Assembly: GCA_015075725.1 (NCBI GenBank) | Contig: JABTTV010000001.1 | Location: 620,001 to 684,000, forward strand | Origin: Anaerolineales bacterium | GTDB lineage: Bacteria; Chloroflexota; Anaerolineae; Anaerolineales; Villigracilaceae | Reading direction: 5' to 3' | Length of the DNA: 64,000 nt | Shown here: positions 35,892-44,782 of the stretch, in pieces | How the letters are laid out: every line of letters begins with the position of its first letter | Numbering within the stretch: position 1 is the first letter of the stretch | Notes under the pieces: model-generated | What the model was told of the DNA's origin: nothing | Seen by the model: only the letters and a program-made list of their open reading frames with translations | The model's database searches: none | Made by a program: the position numbers and the translations under genes

Positions 35892-37243
35892 TTCCGAAAC
35901 GCCTCTCCTCTCTCTGAAAAATCCTTGAACTCATCGAAGCTCGTGCCGCCCGGCGATAAGAGAACGACATCGCCTCTGGATGCAATTTCCGCCGCGGCCG
36001 AAACTGCCTCCTCGAGCGTCTTCGCCCGGCGGATGTCCACGGCTCCGACTCCGCTGAAGCCTGTTATTGTTTTCTGAATCATCTCCCCCGCCTCACCAAA
36101 AACCACCACATGATCCACGCGTTCATGGACCAATTTCGCCAGGTCTCCCCAGGGAAGATTCTTATCTCGCCCGCCAAGCATCAACACGATCGGTTCAGTG
36201 AATGAATGGATCGCCGCCATGCTCCGTTCGGGCGCTGTTGCGATCGAATCGTTGTACCAGCGCACACCGCGTAATTCGCGGACCAATTCCAACCGGTGCG
36301 GCACGCCGCGGAATTCCTCCACGGCTTCAAGCATGTCATCCAGTTTGAAATCCGCCGCATGACCGACGGCAAAAGCCGCGAGCACGTTCGCCACATTATG
36401 GTCGCCGTGCAGTTGAACTCTTTCGCGCATCAATAGCGGAACGTAGGCAAATCCGTCCCGCAGGCTGAGCAAGCCATCGTGCAAATAAGCGCCGTTCAAG
36501 CCTTCATCCAGGTCGTGAAGGGAGAACGCCAGCAAGTTCCCTTTAACTTTATTCTTCAAGCCCCACGCGCCGATGTCATCGCGGCCAAGTACGGCAGTGT
36601 CCTTTTCACTCTGGAATTCCAAAATCCGCGCCTTGGCGGTTGTATAGGCTTCCATTGTTCCATGTCGGTCCAAATGATTCGGCGTGATATTCAGAATCGC
36701 CGCGATGTTCGGGGATATATTCATCTGCTCGAGTTGGAACGAGGATAATTCCATGACAGCGATGTCGTCGGTTGTCATATCGTCCACGTAGTTGATGAGC
36801 GGGTCGCCGATGTTGCCGCCTGTGTAAGAGCGATTTGCGATCGAAAGACTAGCCATGTTGCCAACAAGAGTCGTCGTCGTTGTCTTGCCCGCCGAACCTG
36901 TAATGCCAATCGTCCTGCACGGAACGACCTCCATGAAGATCTGCGAATCGTTCGAGAGCGGGATGCCGCGTTTGACGGCTTCTTCGACGATTGGCAATGT
37001 CAACGGCACGCCGCCGGAGGGACACAACACATCGCAACTATCAAGCAATTCAAGCGGATGACCGCCAGCGACGAGCTTCACGTTCATATCTGCAAGCGAT
37101 TGCTTCGCCGGGGCAAGTTCCGCCTCGGGGCGCGAATCATTCAAGGTCACGATTGCGCCGTGACGGGATAGCCAGCGCGCAAGGGCGATTCCCTGTCTTG
37201 CGGCACCGAGGATGAGAACGTGGGTGTTTGTCCAATTTTTCAT
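35870..37243 (-). CDS. murD: UDP-N-acetylmuramoylalanine--D-glutamate ligase
   Basis: 457 residues. Adds D-Glu to UDP-MurNAc-L-Ala. Seen: 'VLILGAARQGIALARWL', P-loop 'GITGSAGKTTTTTLVGNM', 'LSSFQLEQM', 'NITPNHLDRHGTMEAY', 'YNDSIATAPERSMAAI' and 'LLSPGGTSFDEFKDFSERGEAF', all MurD-type. Confidence 0.96.
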   Translation of the reverse strand: MKNWTNTHVLILGAARQGIALARWLSRHGAIVTLNDSRPEAELAPAKQSLADMNVKLVAGGHPLELLDSCDVLCPSGGVPLTLPIVEEAVKRGIPLSNDSQIFMEVVPCRTIGITGSAGKTTTTTLVGNMASLSIANRSYTGGNIGDPLINYVDDMTTDDIAVMELSSFQLEQMNISPNIAAILNITPNHLDRHGTMEAYTTAKARILEFQSEKDTAVLGRDDIGAWGLKNKVKGNLLAFSLHDLDEGLNGAYLHDGLLSLRDGFAYVPLLMRERVQLHGDHNVANVLAAFAVGHAADFKLDDMLEAVEEFRGVPHRLELVRELRGVRWYNDSIATAPERSMAAIHSFTEPIVLMLGGRDKNLPWGDLAKLVHERVDHVVVFGEAGEMIQKTITGFSGVGAVDIRRAKTLEEAVSAAAEIASRGDVVLLSPGGTSFDEFKDFSERGEAFRKWVSELS

Positions 37244-37311
37244 GATTCGTAAAAAGTAAGGAAATGAAGCGTGATGTGCAAATCACGTTTCACTTATCAT
37301 TGTTCACACAA

Positions 37312-38310
37312 CTACACCTGCGATAATCCTATTCCAATCAGCCCGGCCATCAAACCGATGAGCCAGAATCGCTGGACGACCTGAGTCTCGCTCCAACCGA
37401 GCAATTCGAAATGCAAATGGAGCGGCGCCATCTTGAAGAAACGTTTTCCGCCCGTCCAGCGGAAATAAAGAATCTGGATCACGACGCTGAGCATCTCAGC
37501 GAGAGGAATAATACCGATGATCAACAGCATGGGCCACTGACCCGTCATCAACGCGATGACCGCCAACACCGAGCCGAGCGCCATCGAGCCGGTGTCACCC
37601 ATGATCAATTGCGCGGGATGCACATTGAACCACAGATACCCGAACAAAGCGCCAACAAGGATGAAACAAAAGCGCGCGAGAAAGGTCTGTTCCTGCATCA
37701 GGGCAATGCCGCCAAATGCGGCAATGGCGGTGGCAGCGATCAGACCCGCGAGACCGTCGAGGCCGTCCGTGAAATTAACGGCGTTCGATTCAGCGACGAT
37801 GATAAAGGCGGCGATTGGCACGTAAATCCAGCCGATCTCGATCTCGAAGAAGTAACCAGGTAGGTACAGGTCGGGCGCATCGATGACGTATTTCAAAGCG
37901 TAAGCCGTTGCCAGCGCAAGGGCCACCTGGAATATGAACTTGGTGCGGGCGCGCATCCCGTCACCTTTGCGTTTTCCGTGAATGCCTTCCCAATCATCCA
38001 CCGCGCCAAGGATGGCGAACCCGACCATGACCGCCATCGGCAAAAGGACGGAGCGCCCGATCCCGCTTGTGGTCACGCCGATCAATGCCACAGCATTCAG
38101 TAAGCCGCTCAATAACAAAACCGGCAGGATGAACATCACGCCGCCCATGGTTGGCGTGCCCATCTTGACGCGATGCGCATCCGGCTCCTCCACGCGGATG
38201 ATCTTCCCGATCTTGAAATGCCGCAGGATGCGCAGCAACGGCGTTCCCCAAATGGCCGTCATGATGAAAGCCAGCCCCGCCATGCTGAGGGAGAGGGCGA
38301 TGTCTCTCAC
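37312..38310 (-). CDS. mraY: Phospho-N-acetylmuramoyl-pentapeptide transferase
   Basis: 332 residues, about ten membrane segments. Transfers phospho-MurNAc-pentapeptide to undecaprenyl phosphate to give lipid I. Seen: 'KMGTPTMGGVMFI', 'DGLDGLAG' with the magnesium-binding aspartates, 'MGDTGSMALG' and 'PLHLHFELLGWSETQVV'. The start is GTG, overlapping the murF stop as GTGA with a GGAGG site; a longer frame inside murF is rejected. Confidence 0.96.
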   Translation of the reverse strand: MRDIALSLSMAGLAFIMTAIWGTPLLRILRHFKIGKIIRVEEPDAHRVKMGTPTMGGVMFILPVLLLSGLLNAVALIGVTTSGIGRSVLLPMAVMVGFAILGAVDDWEGIHGKRKGDGMRARTKFIFQVALALATAYALKYVIDAPDLYLPGYFFEIEIGWIYVPIAAFIIVAESNAVNFTDGLDGLAGLIAATAIAAFGGIALMQEQTFLARFCFILVGALFGYLWFNVHPAQLIMGDTGSMALGSVLAVIALMTGQWPMLLIIGIIPLAEMLSVVIQILYFRWTGGKRFFKMAPLHLHFELLGWSETQVVQRFWLIGLMAGLIGIGLSQV

Positions 38311-39725
38311 GAGCGCACCTCCAGCGCGGCTGTGATGCGATCCATGCGCAAGCCATGCGAACCTTTGATAAGAACCGCATCGTTCGCAGACAGGTTTTTT
38401 GTCAGCCAATCCACAACGGGAGCGATCTCCTCGTATTCCAGGATCGAAGCCGGTTTCATCCCTGCGCGGCGCGCGGCATCTGCGATCATATGTCCGCGAG
38501 TGCCAAGCGTAATGAGAATCTTTGCGACCTGCGCGGCACGCATACCTACCATTTCATGTCCCTGGCGCTCGTAAGGACCAAGTTCGAGCATGTCGCCGAG
38601 CACGGCGATCTTGCGGCCGTCGAGTTCGTCGAGCAGGTTCAACGCCGCCAGCATCGATTCAGGCGCGGCATTATAGGTATCGTCGAGGATCAACGCGCCG
38701 TTATTGCTGCGCGCTGCAACCAGGCGCAACTCGGCATGTCCTTGTGAGAGACCCTCCAAAATCTCCTGCCAGGATAAACCATCATTCAAACCAACCGCAG
38801 AGGCGCGCAAGGCGGTATGGATCGAGTGGCGTCCGATCATCGGGATGCGCATGTGCAGGGTTTCTTTCTTGTAATGCAGCCGGAAACGGATTCCGTCCAG
38901 TCCCAAGCCTTCAATCTGATCCGCCCATAGATGCGCTTCGGGAGAAAGCCCGTAGAAGAAGACTCGCGCCTTGGTCTTCTCTTCCATTTTGCGAACCCAG
39001 GGATCGTCGAAGTTGAGGATGGCGACCCCATCCGGCGGCAGCGCAGCGGGTAATTCACTCTTCCCGCGAAAGATGGCTTCCTGCGAACCGGCGCGCTCGG
39101 CATGGACAGTTCCCACATTCGAGACAACACCGATCTGGGGCTGGGCAATGTCGCACAGAAATTGAATCTCACCCGGGACGTAGAATCCCATTTCGAGCAC
39201 GGCTCGTTCGTACCCTGAGCCAAGCCGCAATAAAGTGAGCGGCAGTCCGATCTCATTGTTCAGGTTGCCGGGGCTTTTCAAGGTCCGGTAACGGACGCTC
39301 AACACTTCCGCCACCATCTCTTTCGTCGTGGATTTGCCGACACTGCCGGTGATTCCAACCACGCGCAAATCCGGCAATCTGCGGCGCCAGAAACGAGCGA
39401 TCTGCTGCAAAGCTGAAAGTGTGTTATCCACGCGGAGAAGGAGGGGCGGTTCAAATGTCAGTGCAGGATCAACCACCAAACCGCCTCGCAGGTCGAGGGT
39501 CCGATAGGAAGCGTCCGCGTCCCGTTGAATTAAAGCAAAAGATGCCCCCCTGCGAAATGCATCTGGGAGGAAATCATGTCCATCTGCGTTCTCGCCAGGA
39601 ATCGCCACAAAAAGGGACCCGGGAATCGCCTGTCGCGAATCGATGGCGCCTTCCGTGATCACGGCGGATGCGTTCGGCGGGCGAACCGAGGTCAGGGCTT
39701 CGAGGACATCTGCAAGGGTCAACAT
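38307..39725 (-). CDS. murF: UDP-MurNAc-tripeptide--D-Ala-D-Ala ligase
   Basis: 472 residues. Completes the UDP-MurNAc-pentapeptide. Seen: 'DSRQAIPGSLFVAIPGENADGHDF', P-loop 'GITGSVGKSTTKEMVAEVL', 'GNLNNEIGLPLTLL' and 'ILDDTYNAAPESMLAALNLL'. The ATG one base after the ftsI stop is preferred; an earlier TTG is possible. Normally murE precedes it; here it is absent. Confidence 0.96.
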   Translation of the reverse strand: MLTLADVLEALTSVRPPNASAVITEGAIDSRQAIPGSLFVAIPGENADGHDFLPDAFRRGASFALIQRDADASYRTLDLRGGLVVDPALTFEPPLLLRVDNTLSALQQIARFWRRRLPDLRVVGITGSVGKSTTKEMVAEVLSVRYRTLKSPGNLNNEIGLPLTLLRLGSGYERAVLEMGFYVPGEIQFLCDIAQPQIGVVSNVGTVHAERAGSQEAIFRGKSELPAALPPDGVAILNFDDPWVRKMEEKTKARVFFYGLSPEAHLWADQIEGLGLDGIRFRLHYKKETLHMRIPMIGRHSIHTALRASAVGLNDGLSWQEILEGLSQGHAELRLVAARSNNGALILDDTYNAAPESMLAALNLLDELDGRKIAVLGDMLELGPYERQGHEMVGMRAAQVAKILITLGTRGHMIADAARRAGMKPASILEYEEIAPVVDWLTKNLSANDAVLIKGSHGLRMDRITAALEVRS

Positions 39726-39726
39726 A

Positions 39727-41475
39727 TTATCTTGAGGCAAGTTGATGACGAATCGAGTCAGGCGGAATATCCAATAGGATGACAGCGCGTTGGGCCATTT
39801 CAGAAAAAACAGGCGCGGCGGTTTCAGAACTCCAGGGCGATGTGGTCGGGCGTTCGAGCCAAACGTAGATCATAAACTGCGGATCGTCCACCGGTCCCCA
39901 ACCGATGAAAGAGGCGTTCGTCTGACTTCCATCATAAATGCCGTTGACGGGGATTTGCGCGGTGCCGGTCTTGCCCGCCACGCGATAACCGGGGACAAGC
40001 GCGAGCGACGATTCCTGCTCGAGCGAGATGGCAAGCATCTCGTTCAAGGTCGCCGCCGTCTGTTCGGAGATGGGAGTCGCCCCGAATTGTTCGGGGACCT
40101 CATGCTGCCGTCCATCGCGCACCATTGCATATAATACATGCGGGATGACCATGCGTCCGTTGTTCGCAACTGCGGAGACAGCCGCCATCATTTGAATTGG
40201 TGTGACCGCAACGCCCTGACCGAAGGCATTTGTGCCAAGATCGACGGGATACCAATCCGCATCTCCCGGGACCTTGAGCCTGCCCGGCGCTTCCCAAGCC
40301 ATATCCACGCCGGTGAGATGACCCATGCCAAATGCATCCATGTAATCGTAAAAAGTCCCGGTTCCCATTTGCGTGGAAAGAGTTACCATGCAAACATTAA
40401 GGGAATGCTGCAAACAACCGATCATGTTTTGCACGCCCCATGGATTGCGGTCCCAGTTCTGGACGGTAACGCCGCCCACCAGGATCGAACCGGTATCCAG
40501 ATAAGTGGTTTCCGGTGTGACCGTTCCGCTATCCAAAGCGGCTGCCATGGTGAGAACTTTAAAGACCGAGCCCGGTTCATACGACATGGATATGGCCGGG
40601 TTGAAGTAGGTGGAGTTGGGATAGATCGCGCCGTAATTCCAGAACTTGTTCAGGTTCATGCGGTGCGAGACGGCAAGCGCGTAAATCTCGCCGCTGCGAG
40701 GATTCATAATGGCAATGAGCCCATCCTGTGCGCCATATTCCCCTAACGATGAATCCAGAATATCCTCTGCGGCGGCTTGCAGGTCGCGATCGATAGTCAG
40801 GATCAATGTAGTCCCGTCCGGCGCGCGCGGAATTTCAAAGGCTTTGTTCGGGTCTGTCGGCACAAGCACCGTAACCGGGTTCCCCGCAAGCAAAGAGTCG
40901 TACTTTTCCTCCACGCCAAAATAACCCACGCCTTCACGGCTGACAAATCCGAGGACGTTCGAAGCGAGGGCGTTTTCCGGATAACTGCGCTGGGGATGCG
41001 ATTTGAACTGGAGTCCGGTCAATCCACCCACCGAACCTTCGGGAGCCTCCTCGTTCAATGCTTTCTTTAATTCCTGAAGATAAAGTGCCTGTTGCGCATC
41101 CACATAATCAGCGAGGATGATGTAGGAAAGTCCCTCTGGAGGATTCTGGATGACATCCATCAGACTGTCGTAATCCATGCCGAGGGTATCCGCAACGGCA
41201 AAAGAGATGGCGTGCGGATCGGTCATGATATTCAGGTCCAAACCGATCTCATAAACGATCTGCTCGCCGGCGAGTAGCCGTCCCTTGCGGTCGTAGATCT
41301 CACCCCGGTTCGGATAGAAGGTGCGGTATTCGTAGGCGTAGGCTTCAGACTGTTGACGAAAGATATCCGCCTCGGGGCTGTTCTGAATGCGTGTCATCTG
41401 CACGATGATGGCAAGCGCGAAGAGCGCGAGTGCGCCCGCCAACACCTGGCTTCGCCTGCCATATTGCTGTCTCAT
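39727..41475 (-). CDS. ftsI: Class B penicillin-binding protein (FtsI type)
   Basis: 582 residues: a short cytoplasmic start, one membrane anchor (VLAGALALFALAIIVQM), the PBP dimerisation region (NRGEIYDRKGRLLAG), and the transpeptidase domain with 'GSVFK' (SxxK, nucleophile), 'SLN' (in HSLNVCM) and 'KTGTA'. It crosslinks septal peptidoglycan with FtsW. No PASTA domain. Overlaps the FtsL-like gene by ATGA. Confidence 0.93.
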   Translation of the reverse strand: MRQQYGRRSQVLAGALALFALAIIVQMTRIQNSPEADIFRQQSEAYAYEYRTFYPNRGEIYDRKGRLLAGEQIVYEIGLDLNIMTDPHAISFAVADTLGMDYDSLMDVIQNPPEGLSYIILADYVDAQQALYLQELKKALNEEAPEGSVGGLTGLQFKSHPQRSYPENALASNVLGFVSREGVGYFGVEEKYDSLLAGNPVTVLVPTDPNKAFEIPRAPDGTTLILTIDRDLQAAAEDILDSSLGEYGAQDGLIAIMNPRSGEIYALAVSHRMNLNKFWNYGAIYPNSTYFNPAISMSYEPGSVFKVLTMAAALDSGTVTPETTYLDTGSILVGGVTVQNWDRNPWGVQNMIGCLQHSLNVCMVTLSTQMGTGTFYDYMDAFGMGHLTGVDMAWEAPGRLKVPGDADWYPVDLGTNAFGQGVAVTPIQMMAAVSAVANNGRMVIPHVLYAMVRDGRQHEVPEQFGATPISEQTAATLNEMLAISLEQESSLALVPGYRVAGKTGTAQIPVNGIYDGSQTNASFIGWGPVDDPQFMIYVWLERPTTSPWSSETAAPVFSEMAQRAVILLDIPPDSIRHQLASR

Positions 41476-41951
41476 TGGAATCTCCGCGCAGAAACAAGAC
41501 GTTCATCCATCCAGTCCAACAACGACTGGTTGTATTCAGGCGGAATGGTCAGAACGTTCAACTGCGTCTCCGCCGACGAAGAAAGATCGACCGCCTTGGG
41601 AGCAACGTAACCGGGCACCACGAGGTATTCCAATTCATCAGGCTCGACCGGACGGTAACCCATCTCCCTCGCGCGCGCCTCCATCGAAGCGGCGGAGGTT
41701 AAACCCGCAAGTTGAGTCTGCATGTCACTGCTTACCTGCCGGCTTATGGCAATGGCGTCGGTCAGATCCTGTATCTCGCGCCCGGCAATCGCCGTGCGGG
41801 AGGTTACATTAAGATACAAAGCCGCCACCATCGCGAAAACCACAACCAACAGCAAGGCGTTGCCGATCCACTGACGCTGGACGCGCCAGGGCGCGACCCG
41901 ATATGCATGGATCAGATGGGTGACGTTCGGGAGATGGTTCGGGATGTTCAC
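41472..41951 (-). CDS. FtsL-like division protein
   Basis: 159 residues: about 30 cytoplasmic residues, one membrane segment (NALLLVVVFAMVAALYL), a coiled-coil-prone stretch (ITGREIQDLTDAIAISRQVSSDMQTQL region) with the 'ARAREMGYRPVEPDELEYLVVPGY' motif of FtsL/FtsB-like proteins, and a longer C-terminal tail than usual. It sits between rsmH and ftsI, the classical ftsL position. Sequence identity in this family is always low, so position carries much of the call. Confidence 0.8.
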   Translation of the reverse strand: MNIPNHLPNVTHLIHAYRVAPWRVQRQWIGNALLLVVVFAMVAALYLNVTSRTAIAGREIQDLTDAIAISRQVSSDMQTQLAGLTSAASMEARAREMGYRPVEPDELEYLVVPGYVAPKAVDLSSSAETQLNVLTIPPEYNQSLLDWMDERLVSARRFQ

Positions 41952-41987
41952 AGTACTTCTCTCAAATGGCGGACATGAAGTCCGTTC

Positions 41988-42905
41988 CTACAGCTTCTCG
42001 ACAACTCTAAGTTTTGCACTGCGCGCGCGAGGGTTTTCTCGTAGCTCTTCCTCGCCCGGCAGGATCGGCTTCTTATTCACTAGCTTTACTACAGCCTTAC
42101 GTTCCACTTCATAAATTCTTTCATAAGGCGGATTGATGAGATCTTTGCTCTGCTCTCGAAAATACTCTTTGACGATGCGGTCTTCCAACGAGTGGAAGGA
42201 GATCACTGCGCATCGCCCTCCGGACTTGAGAACCGTCACAGCTTGCGGAAGCGTTTTCTCCACTGCCGCCAATTCGTCGTTGACGGCGATGCGCAGGGCT
42301 TGAAACGTCTGCGTGGCGGGGTGAGTCTTGTCGCCGCGTCGGGGAGATGCCTTTTCAATGGTGGCGACCAGCTCACCCGTCGTGTGAAGCGGTCGGGCTT
42401 GGACGATGGCTCGCGCGATCTTGCGGGCATCCCGATCTTCGCCATACTTGAAGATGATGTCGGCAAGTTCGCGTTCGTCGAATGTGTTGACGATGTCCGC
42501 GGCGCTCATCACGGCATTGATACCGAAGCGCATGTCTAGCGGACCATCCTGCATGAAGGAAAAACCTCGCTCGGAGTTATCGAACTGCATGGACGACGCG
42601 CCCAGGTCGAGTACAATGCCGTCGATGGCATCCCAACTCAATGAAGCGAGCTGTTCACTGAGAGTGATATGGGAGGCTTGCACGAGGTGAAAGCGACCTT
42701 CGTAAGGAGCCAAGGTCTCACGAGAGATCGCCAGCGCCTGCGGGTCCACATCGAGACCGAGCAGTTGCCCATCCGGCGCGCAAGCCTCCAGGATGCCGCG
42801 AGCGTGCCCGCCCGCGCCCAGGGTGCCATCCACATACCGCCCGCTGTTGCGGGGTTGCAGAGCGTGTATAATCTCTTGGTAAAGTACAGGTTTGTGCGCA
42901 GTCAT
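41988..42905 (-). CDS. rsmH: 16S rRNA (cytosine1402-N4)-methyltransferase
   Basis: 305 residues. Methylates C1402 in the ribosomal P site. Seen: 'HKPVLYQEIIHAL', SAM motif 'VDGTLGAGGHARGIL', 'LDLGASSMQFD', 'ERGFSFMQDGPLDMRF' and 'FQALRIAVNDEL', the RsmH set. Eight bases after mraZ. Confidence 0.96.
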   Translation of the reverse strand: MTAHKPVLYQEIIHALQPRNSGRYVDGTLGAGGHARGILEACAPDGQLLGLDVDPQALAISRETLAPYEGRFHLVQASHITLSEQLASLSWDAIDGIVLDLGASSMQFDNSERGFSFMQDGPLDMRFGINAVMSAADIVNTFDERELADIIFKYGEDRDARKIARAIVQARPLHTTGELVATIEKASPRRGDKTHPATQTFQALRIAVNDELAAVEKTLPQAVTVLKSGGRCAVISFHSLEDRIVKEYFREQSKDLINPPYERIYEVERKAVVKLVNKKPILPGEEELRENPRARSAKLRVVEKL

Positions 42906-42913
42906 AACAACCG

Positions 42914-43369
42914 TTATGAAGACGCGGAGTTCGTTTTAGAAAGATCGAGCGTAGAGAAGCGTGCGTTGTTGGCTTCCACATCTTGAAGCAGAGCCATCTG
43001 CTCGCCCCAGGCTGCGGGAGTCCACACTTCGAAGTACTCGCCCTGCCCCGCCACCACCAACTCGCCGTTGGCAATGCCAAGGAAAGTGCGTAAGTTCTGC
43101 GGGACAAGGATGCGCCCAATTTTGTCTACGTCGATGGGATAGGCGTTGGCGAGGATCAAGCGTCGCAGCATACGGGCGGTCGGGTCGGCAAGGTTCATGG
43201 CTTCGATGCGCTCATAGACCTGTTTGAAATATGCCTCGGTCATCACCATCAGGCATTTGTCGAAACCCTGCGTGATAAAGGCGCCGCATTCCAGCAACTC
43301 ACGAAAGCGCGCCGGGATCATCAGGCGACCCTTATCATCGAGATTGTGCTGGAACTGGCCTAAGAACAT
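42914..43369 (-). CDS. mraZ: Transcriptional regulator MraZ
   Basis: 151 residues with two AbrB-like MraZ repeats: 'FLGQFQHNLDDKGRLMIPARFREL' and 'AYPIDVDKIGRILVPQNLRTFLGI'. It forms rings that bind repeats in its own promoter and usually represses the cluster. The ATG for 'MFLGQF' is the conserved start; the upstream extension is rejected. Three direct repeats in its promoter fit self-regulation. Confidence 0.95.
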   Translation of the reverse strand: MFLGQFQHNLDDKGRLMIPARFRELLECGAFITQGFDKCLMVMTEAYFKQVYERIEAMNLADPTARMLRRLILANAYPIDVDKIGRILVPQNLRTFLGIANGELVVAGQGEYFEVWTPAAWGEQMALLQDVEANNARFSTLDLSKTNSASS

Positions 43370-43399
43370 TTGTGCTACTATTCCTTTTAATGATGTGAA

Positions 43400-43416
43400 C
43401 GCCGGGAAACCCGGCG
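43400..43416. repeat. Hairpin in the mraZ 5' leader
   Basis: Perfect seven-base stem CGCCGGG / CCCGGCG with a three-base loop, in the untranslated leader of mraZ. No T-tract, so more likely an RNA-stability or translation element than a terminator. Confidence 0.5.
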
Positions 43417-43420
43417 CTCT

Positions 43421-43469
43421 TACCATTTTCTACCACTTTCTACCACATTATACCCTTTGGAGGGTAAAA
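43421..43469 (-). promoter_or_regulatory. dcw promoter with three MraZ-box repeats
   Basis: On the minus strand TTGATT and TATAAT are separated by 16 bases. Three consecutive 10-base direct repeats of the GTGGTAGAAA type follow (43421-43450), overlapping the transcription start. Phased TGG-containing repeats before mraZ are the known MraZ operator, so the cluster should be autoregulated. The region also overlaps the leader of the divergent methyltransferase gene. Confidence 0.8.
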
Positions 43470-43513
43470 ATCAAGTAGTTTAAGTGACCATTAACCTTGC
43501 AAAAAAGGATACT

Positions 43514-44437
43514 GTGCAATCTTTCACTTTTTTAGAAGCCGCTCGCTGGAAAGACTATGAACTAATCGACTCCGGAGACGGTCTTAAACTCGAACGTTTC
43601 GGCAAATACACCTTTGCACGTCCCGAATCCCAGGCCATGTGGAGCCGCGCCCTGCCCCAGTCTGAGTGGGAGAATGCTGACGGGGTCTTCATTCCCACCG
43701 GAGAGGAAAGCGGTGGTCATTGGAAGTTAAGGAAGAAAGTGGAAGAGCAATGGGTCATGAGTTATCCCCTCACCCCAGCCCCTCTCCTGATGGGAGAGGA
43801 GCAAGGGGTGAGGGATTTAAGATTCAACGTGGTGACGACTCCCGGTCGTCACCTCGGCGTTTTCCCCGAAGTCGCGCCTCACTGGGACTTTATGGCTGAA
43901 TCAATCCAGAAAGCTGGTTCACACCCTAACATACTCAACCTGTTCGGCTACACCGGTCTTGCCACCCTCGCCGCCGCTGCCGCAGGGGCTTCCGTGACTC
44001 ATGTGGATGCGTCGAAAAAGTCCGTGTCGTGGGCGCGCGAAAATCAGGAACTCTCCGGGCTGAGCAACAGGCCCATCCGCTGGATCGTGGAAGACGCGTT
44101 GAAATACGTCCAACGCGAAGCCAAACGCGGGGTCAAATACGATGGCGTCATCCTCGACCCACCCAAGTTCGGGCGGGGACCGAAGGGCGAAGTGTGGGAA
44201 GTTTATAGATCCCTGCCGAATCTTTTGAATGAAATCCGTAAATGTCTGAGTGATCATCCGCTCTTTGTGATCGTCACTGTTTATGCCGTCCGCGCATCGG
44301 CGATTCATATTGCGCAAGCCCTGGGCGAGATGATGAATAAATACAAAGGCACGCTCGACAGTGGCGAATTGGTCACACGCGAGAAAAGCGCAAACCGATT
44401 ATTGTCGCAGGCTGTGTTTGCCAGATGGTCGAAGTAA
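43514..44437 (+). CDS. Class I SAM-dependent rRNA methyltransferase (RlmI/RlmK-like)
   Basis: 307 residues. The C-terminal two thirds form a Rossmann methyltransferase: SAM motif I 'ILNLFGYTGLATLAAAAAGA', 'VTHVDASKKSVSWARENQ', and motif IV 'DGVILDPPKFGRGPKGEVW', as in 23S rRNA m5C methyltransferases RlmI/RlmK-L. GTG 43514 with an AAGGA site is chosen; a GTG at 43484 is also open. Odd: residues reading 'YPLTPAPLLMGEEQGVRDL' come from a palindromic repeat inserted in frame before 'RFNVVTTPGRHLGVFPE'. Divergent from the dcw cluster. Confidence 0.85.
   Translation: MQSFTFLEAARWKDYELIDSGDGLKLERFGKYTFARPESQAMWSRALPQSEWENADGVFIPTGEESGGHWKLRKKVEEQWVMSYPLTPAPLLMGEEQGVRDLRFNVVTTPGRHLGVFPEVAPHWDFMAESIQKAGSHPNILNLFGYTGLATLAAAAAGASVTHVDASKKSVSWARENQELSGLSNRPIRWIVEDALKYVQREAKRGVKYDGVILDPPKFGRGPKGEVWEVYRSLPNLLNEIRKCLSDHPLFVIVTVYAVRASAIHIAQALGEMMNKYKGTLDSGELVTREKSANRLLSQAVFARWSK
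43766..43814. repeat. Palindromic repeat inserted in frame in the methyltransferase gene
   Basis: Outer arms CCCTCACCCC (43767-43776) and GGGGTGAGGG (43805-43814), inner arms CCTCTCC / GGAGAGG. The arrangement is that of a REP-like element often found between genes in other bacteria. Length and phase keep the host frame open. Confidence 0.75.
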
Positions 44438-44554
44438 GAGGTTGGGGACTAAACAAGATACACGGCAAAACCAGCGTGGCGATTCTTCGCTTCGCTCAGA
44501 ATCACATTAAATGGATATATTACAAAAAAACGTCTTTAACGAAACGGTTTCAGA

Positions 44555-44780
44555 TGTGCCACAGGGGAATTCGAATCCCCGGCTGAGCCTCACGTACCTC
44601 GATGGTATGAGCAGGGCTTACGGAAATAAAAAAACCGCCTCATCATCATAATAATGAAGCGGTGGTGTGCCCCCAGGGGAATTCGAATCCCCGTTTAAGC
44701 CTCGCGTACCTCGATGGTATGAGCAGGGCTTACGAAAATAAAAAAACCGCCTCATCATCATAATAATAATGAAGCGGTGG
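44555..44780 (-). repeat. Two tandem partial copies of the tRNA-Glu 3' half with terminators
   Basis: Two units of about 111 and 115 bases lie directly downstream of tRNA-Glu. Each holds the T-arm and 3' acceptor strand of tRNA-Glu (the second unit is identical there, the first diverged), the AAGCC/GGCTT anticodon-stem strands around an enlarged loop, no 5' half, and a terminator hairpin ACCGC..GCGGT with T-run. They look like duplicated tRNA ends or remnant attachment sites. The 115 bases before them (44438-44552) hold no gene. Confidence 0.75.
44742..44780 (-). terminator. Terminator after tRNA-Glu
   Basis: ACCGCTTCAT / ATGAGGCGGT stem with seven T on the minus strand, directly after the tRNA 3' end. 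A second copy lies at 44628-44664. Confidence 0.8.
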
Positions 44781-44782
44781 TG

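Noticed and set aside
43400..43416. mraZ leader hairpin as an attenuator terminator
   Set aside because: There is no T-tract and the stem is only seven bases.
44555..44780. The two tRNA-Glu-like units as functional tRNA genes
   Set aside because: Both lack the 5' acceptor strand and D-arm, and the anticodon loop is replaced by a longer sequence.
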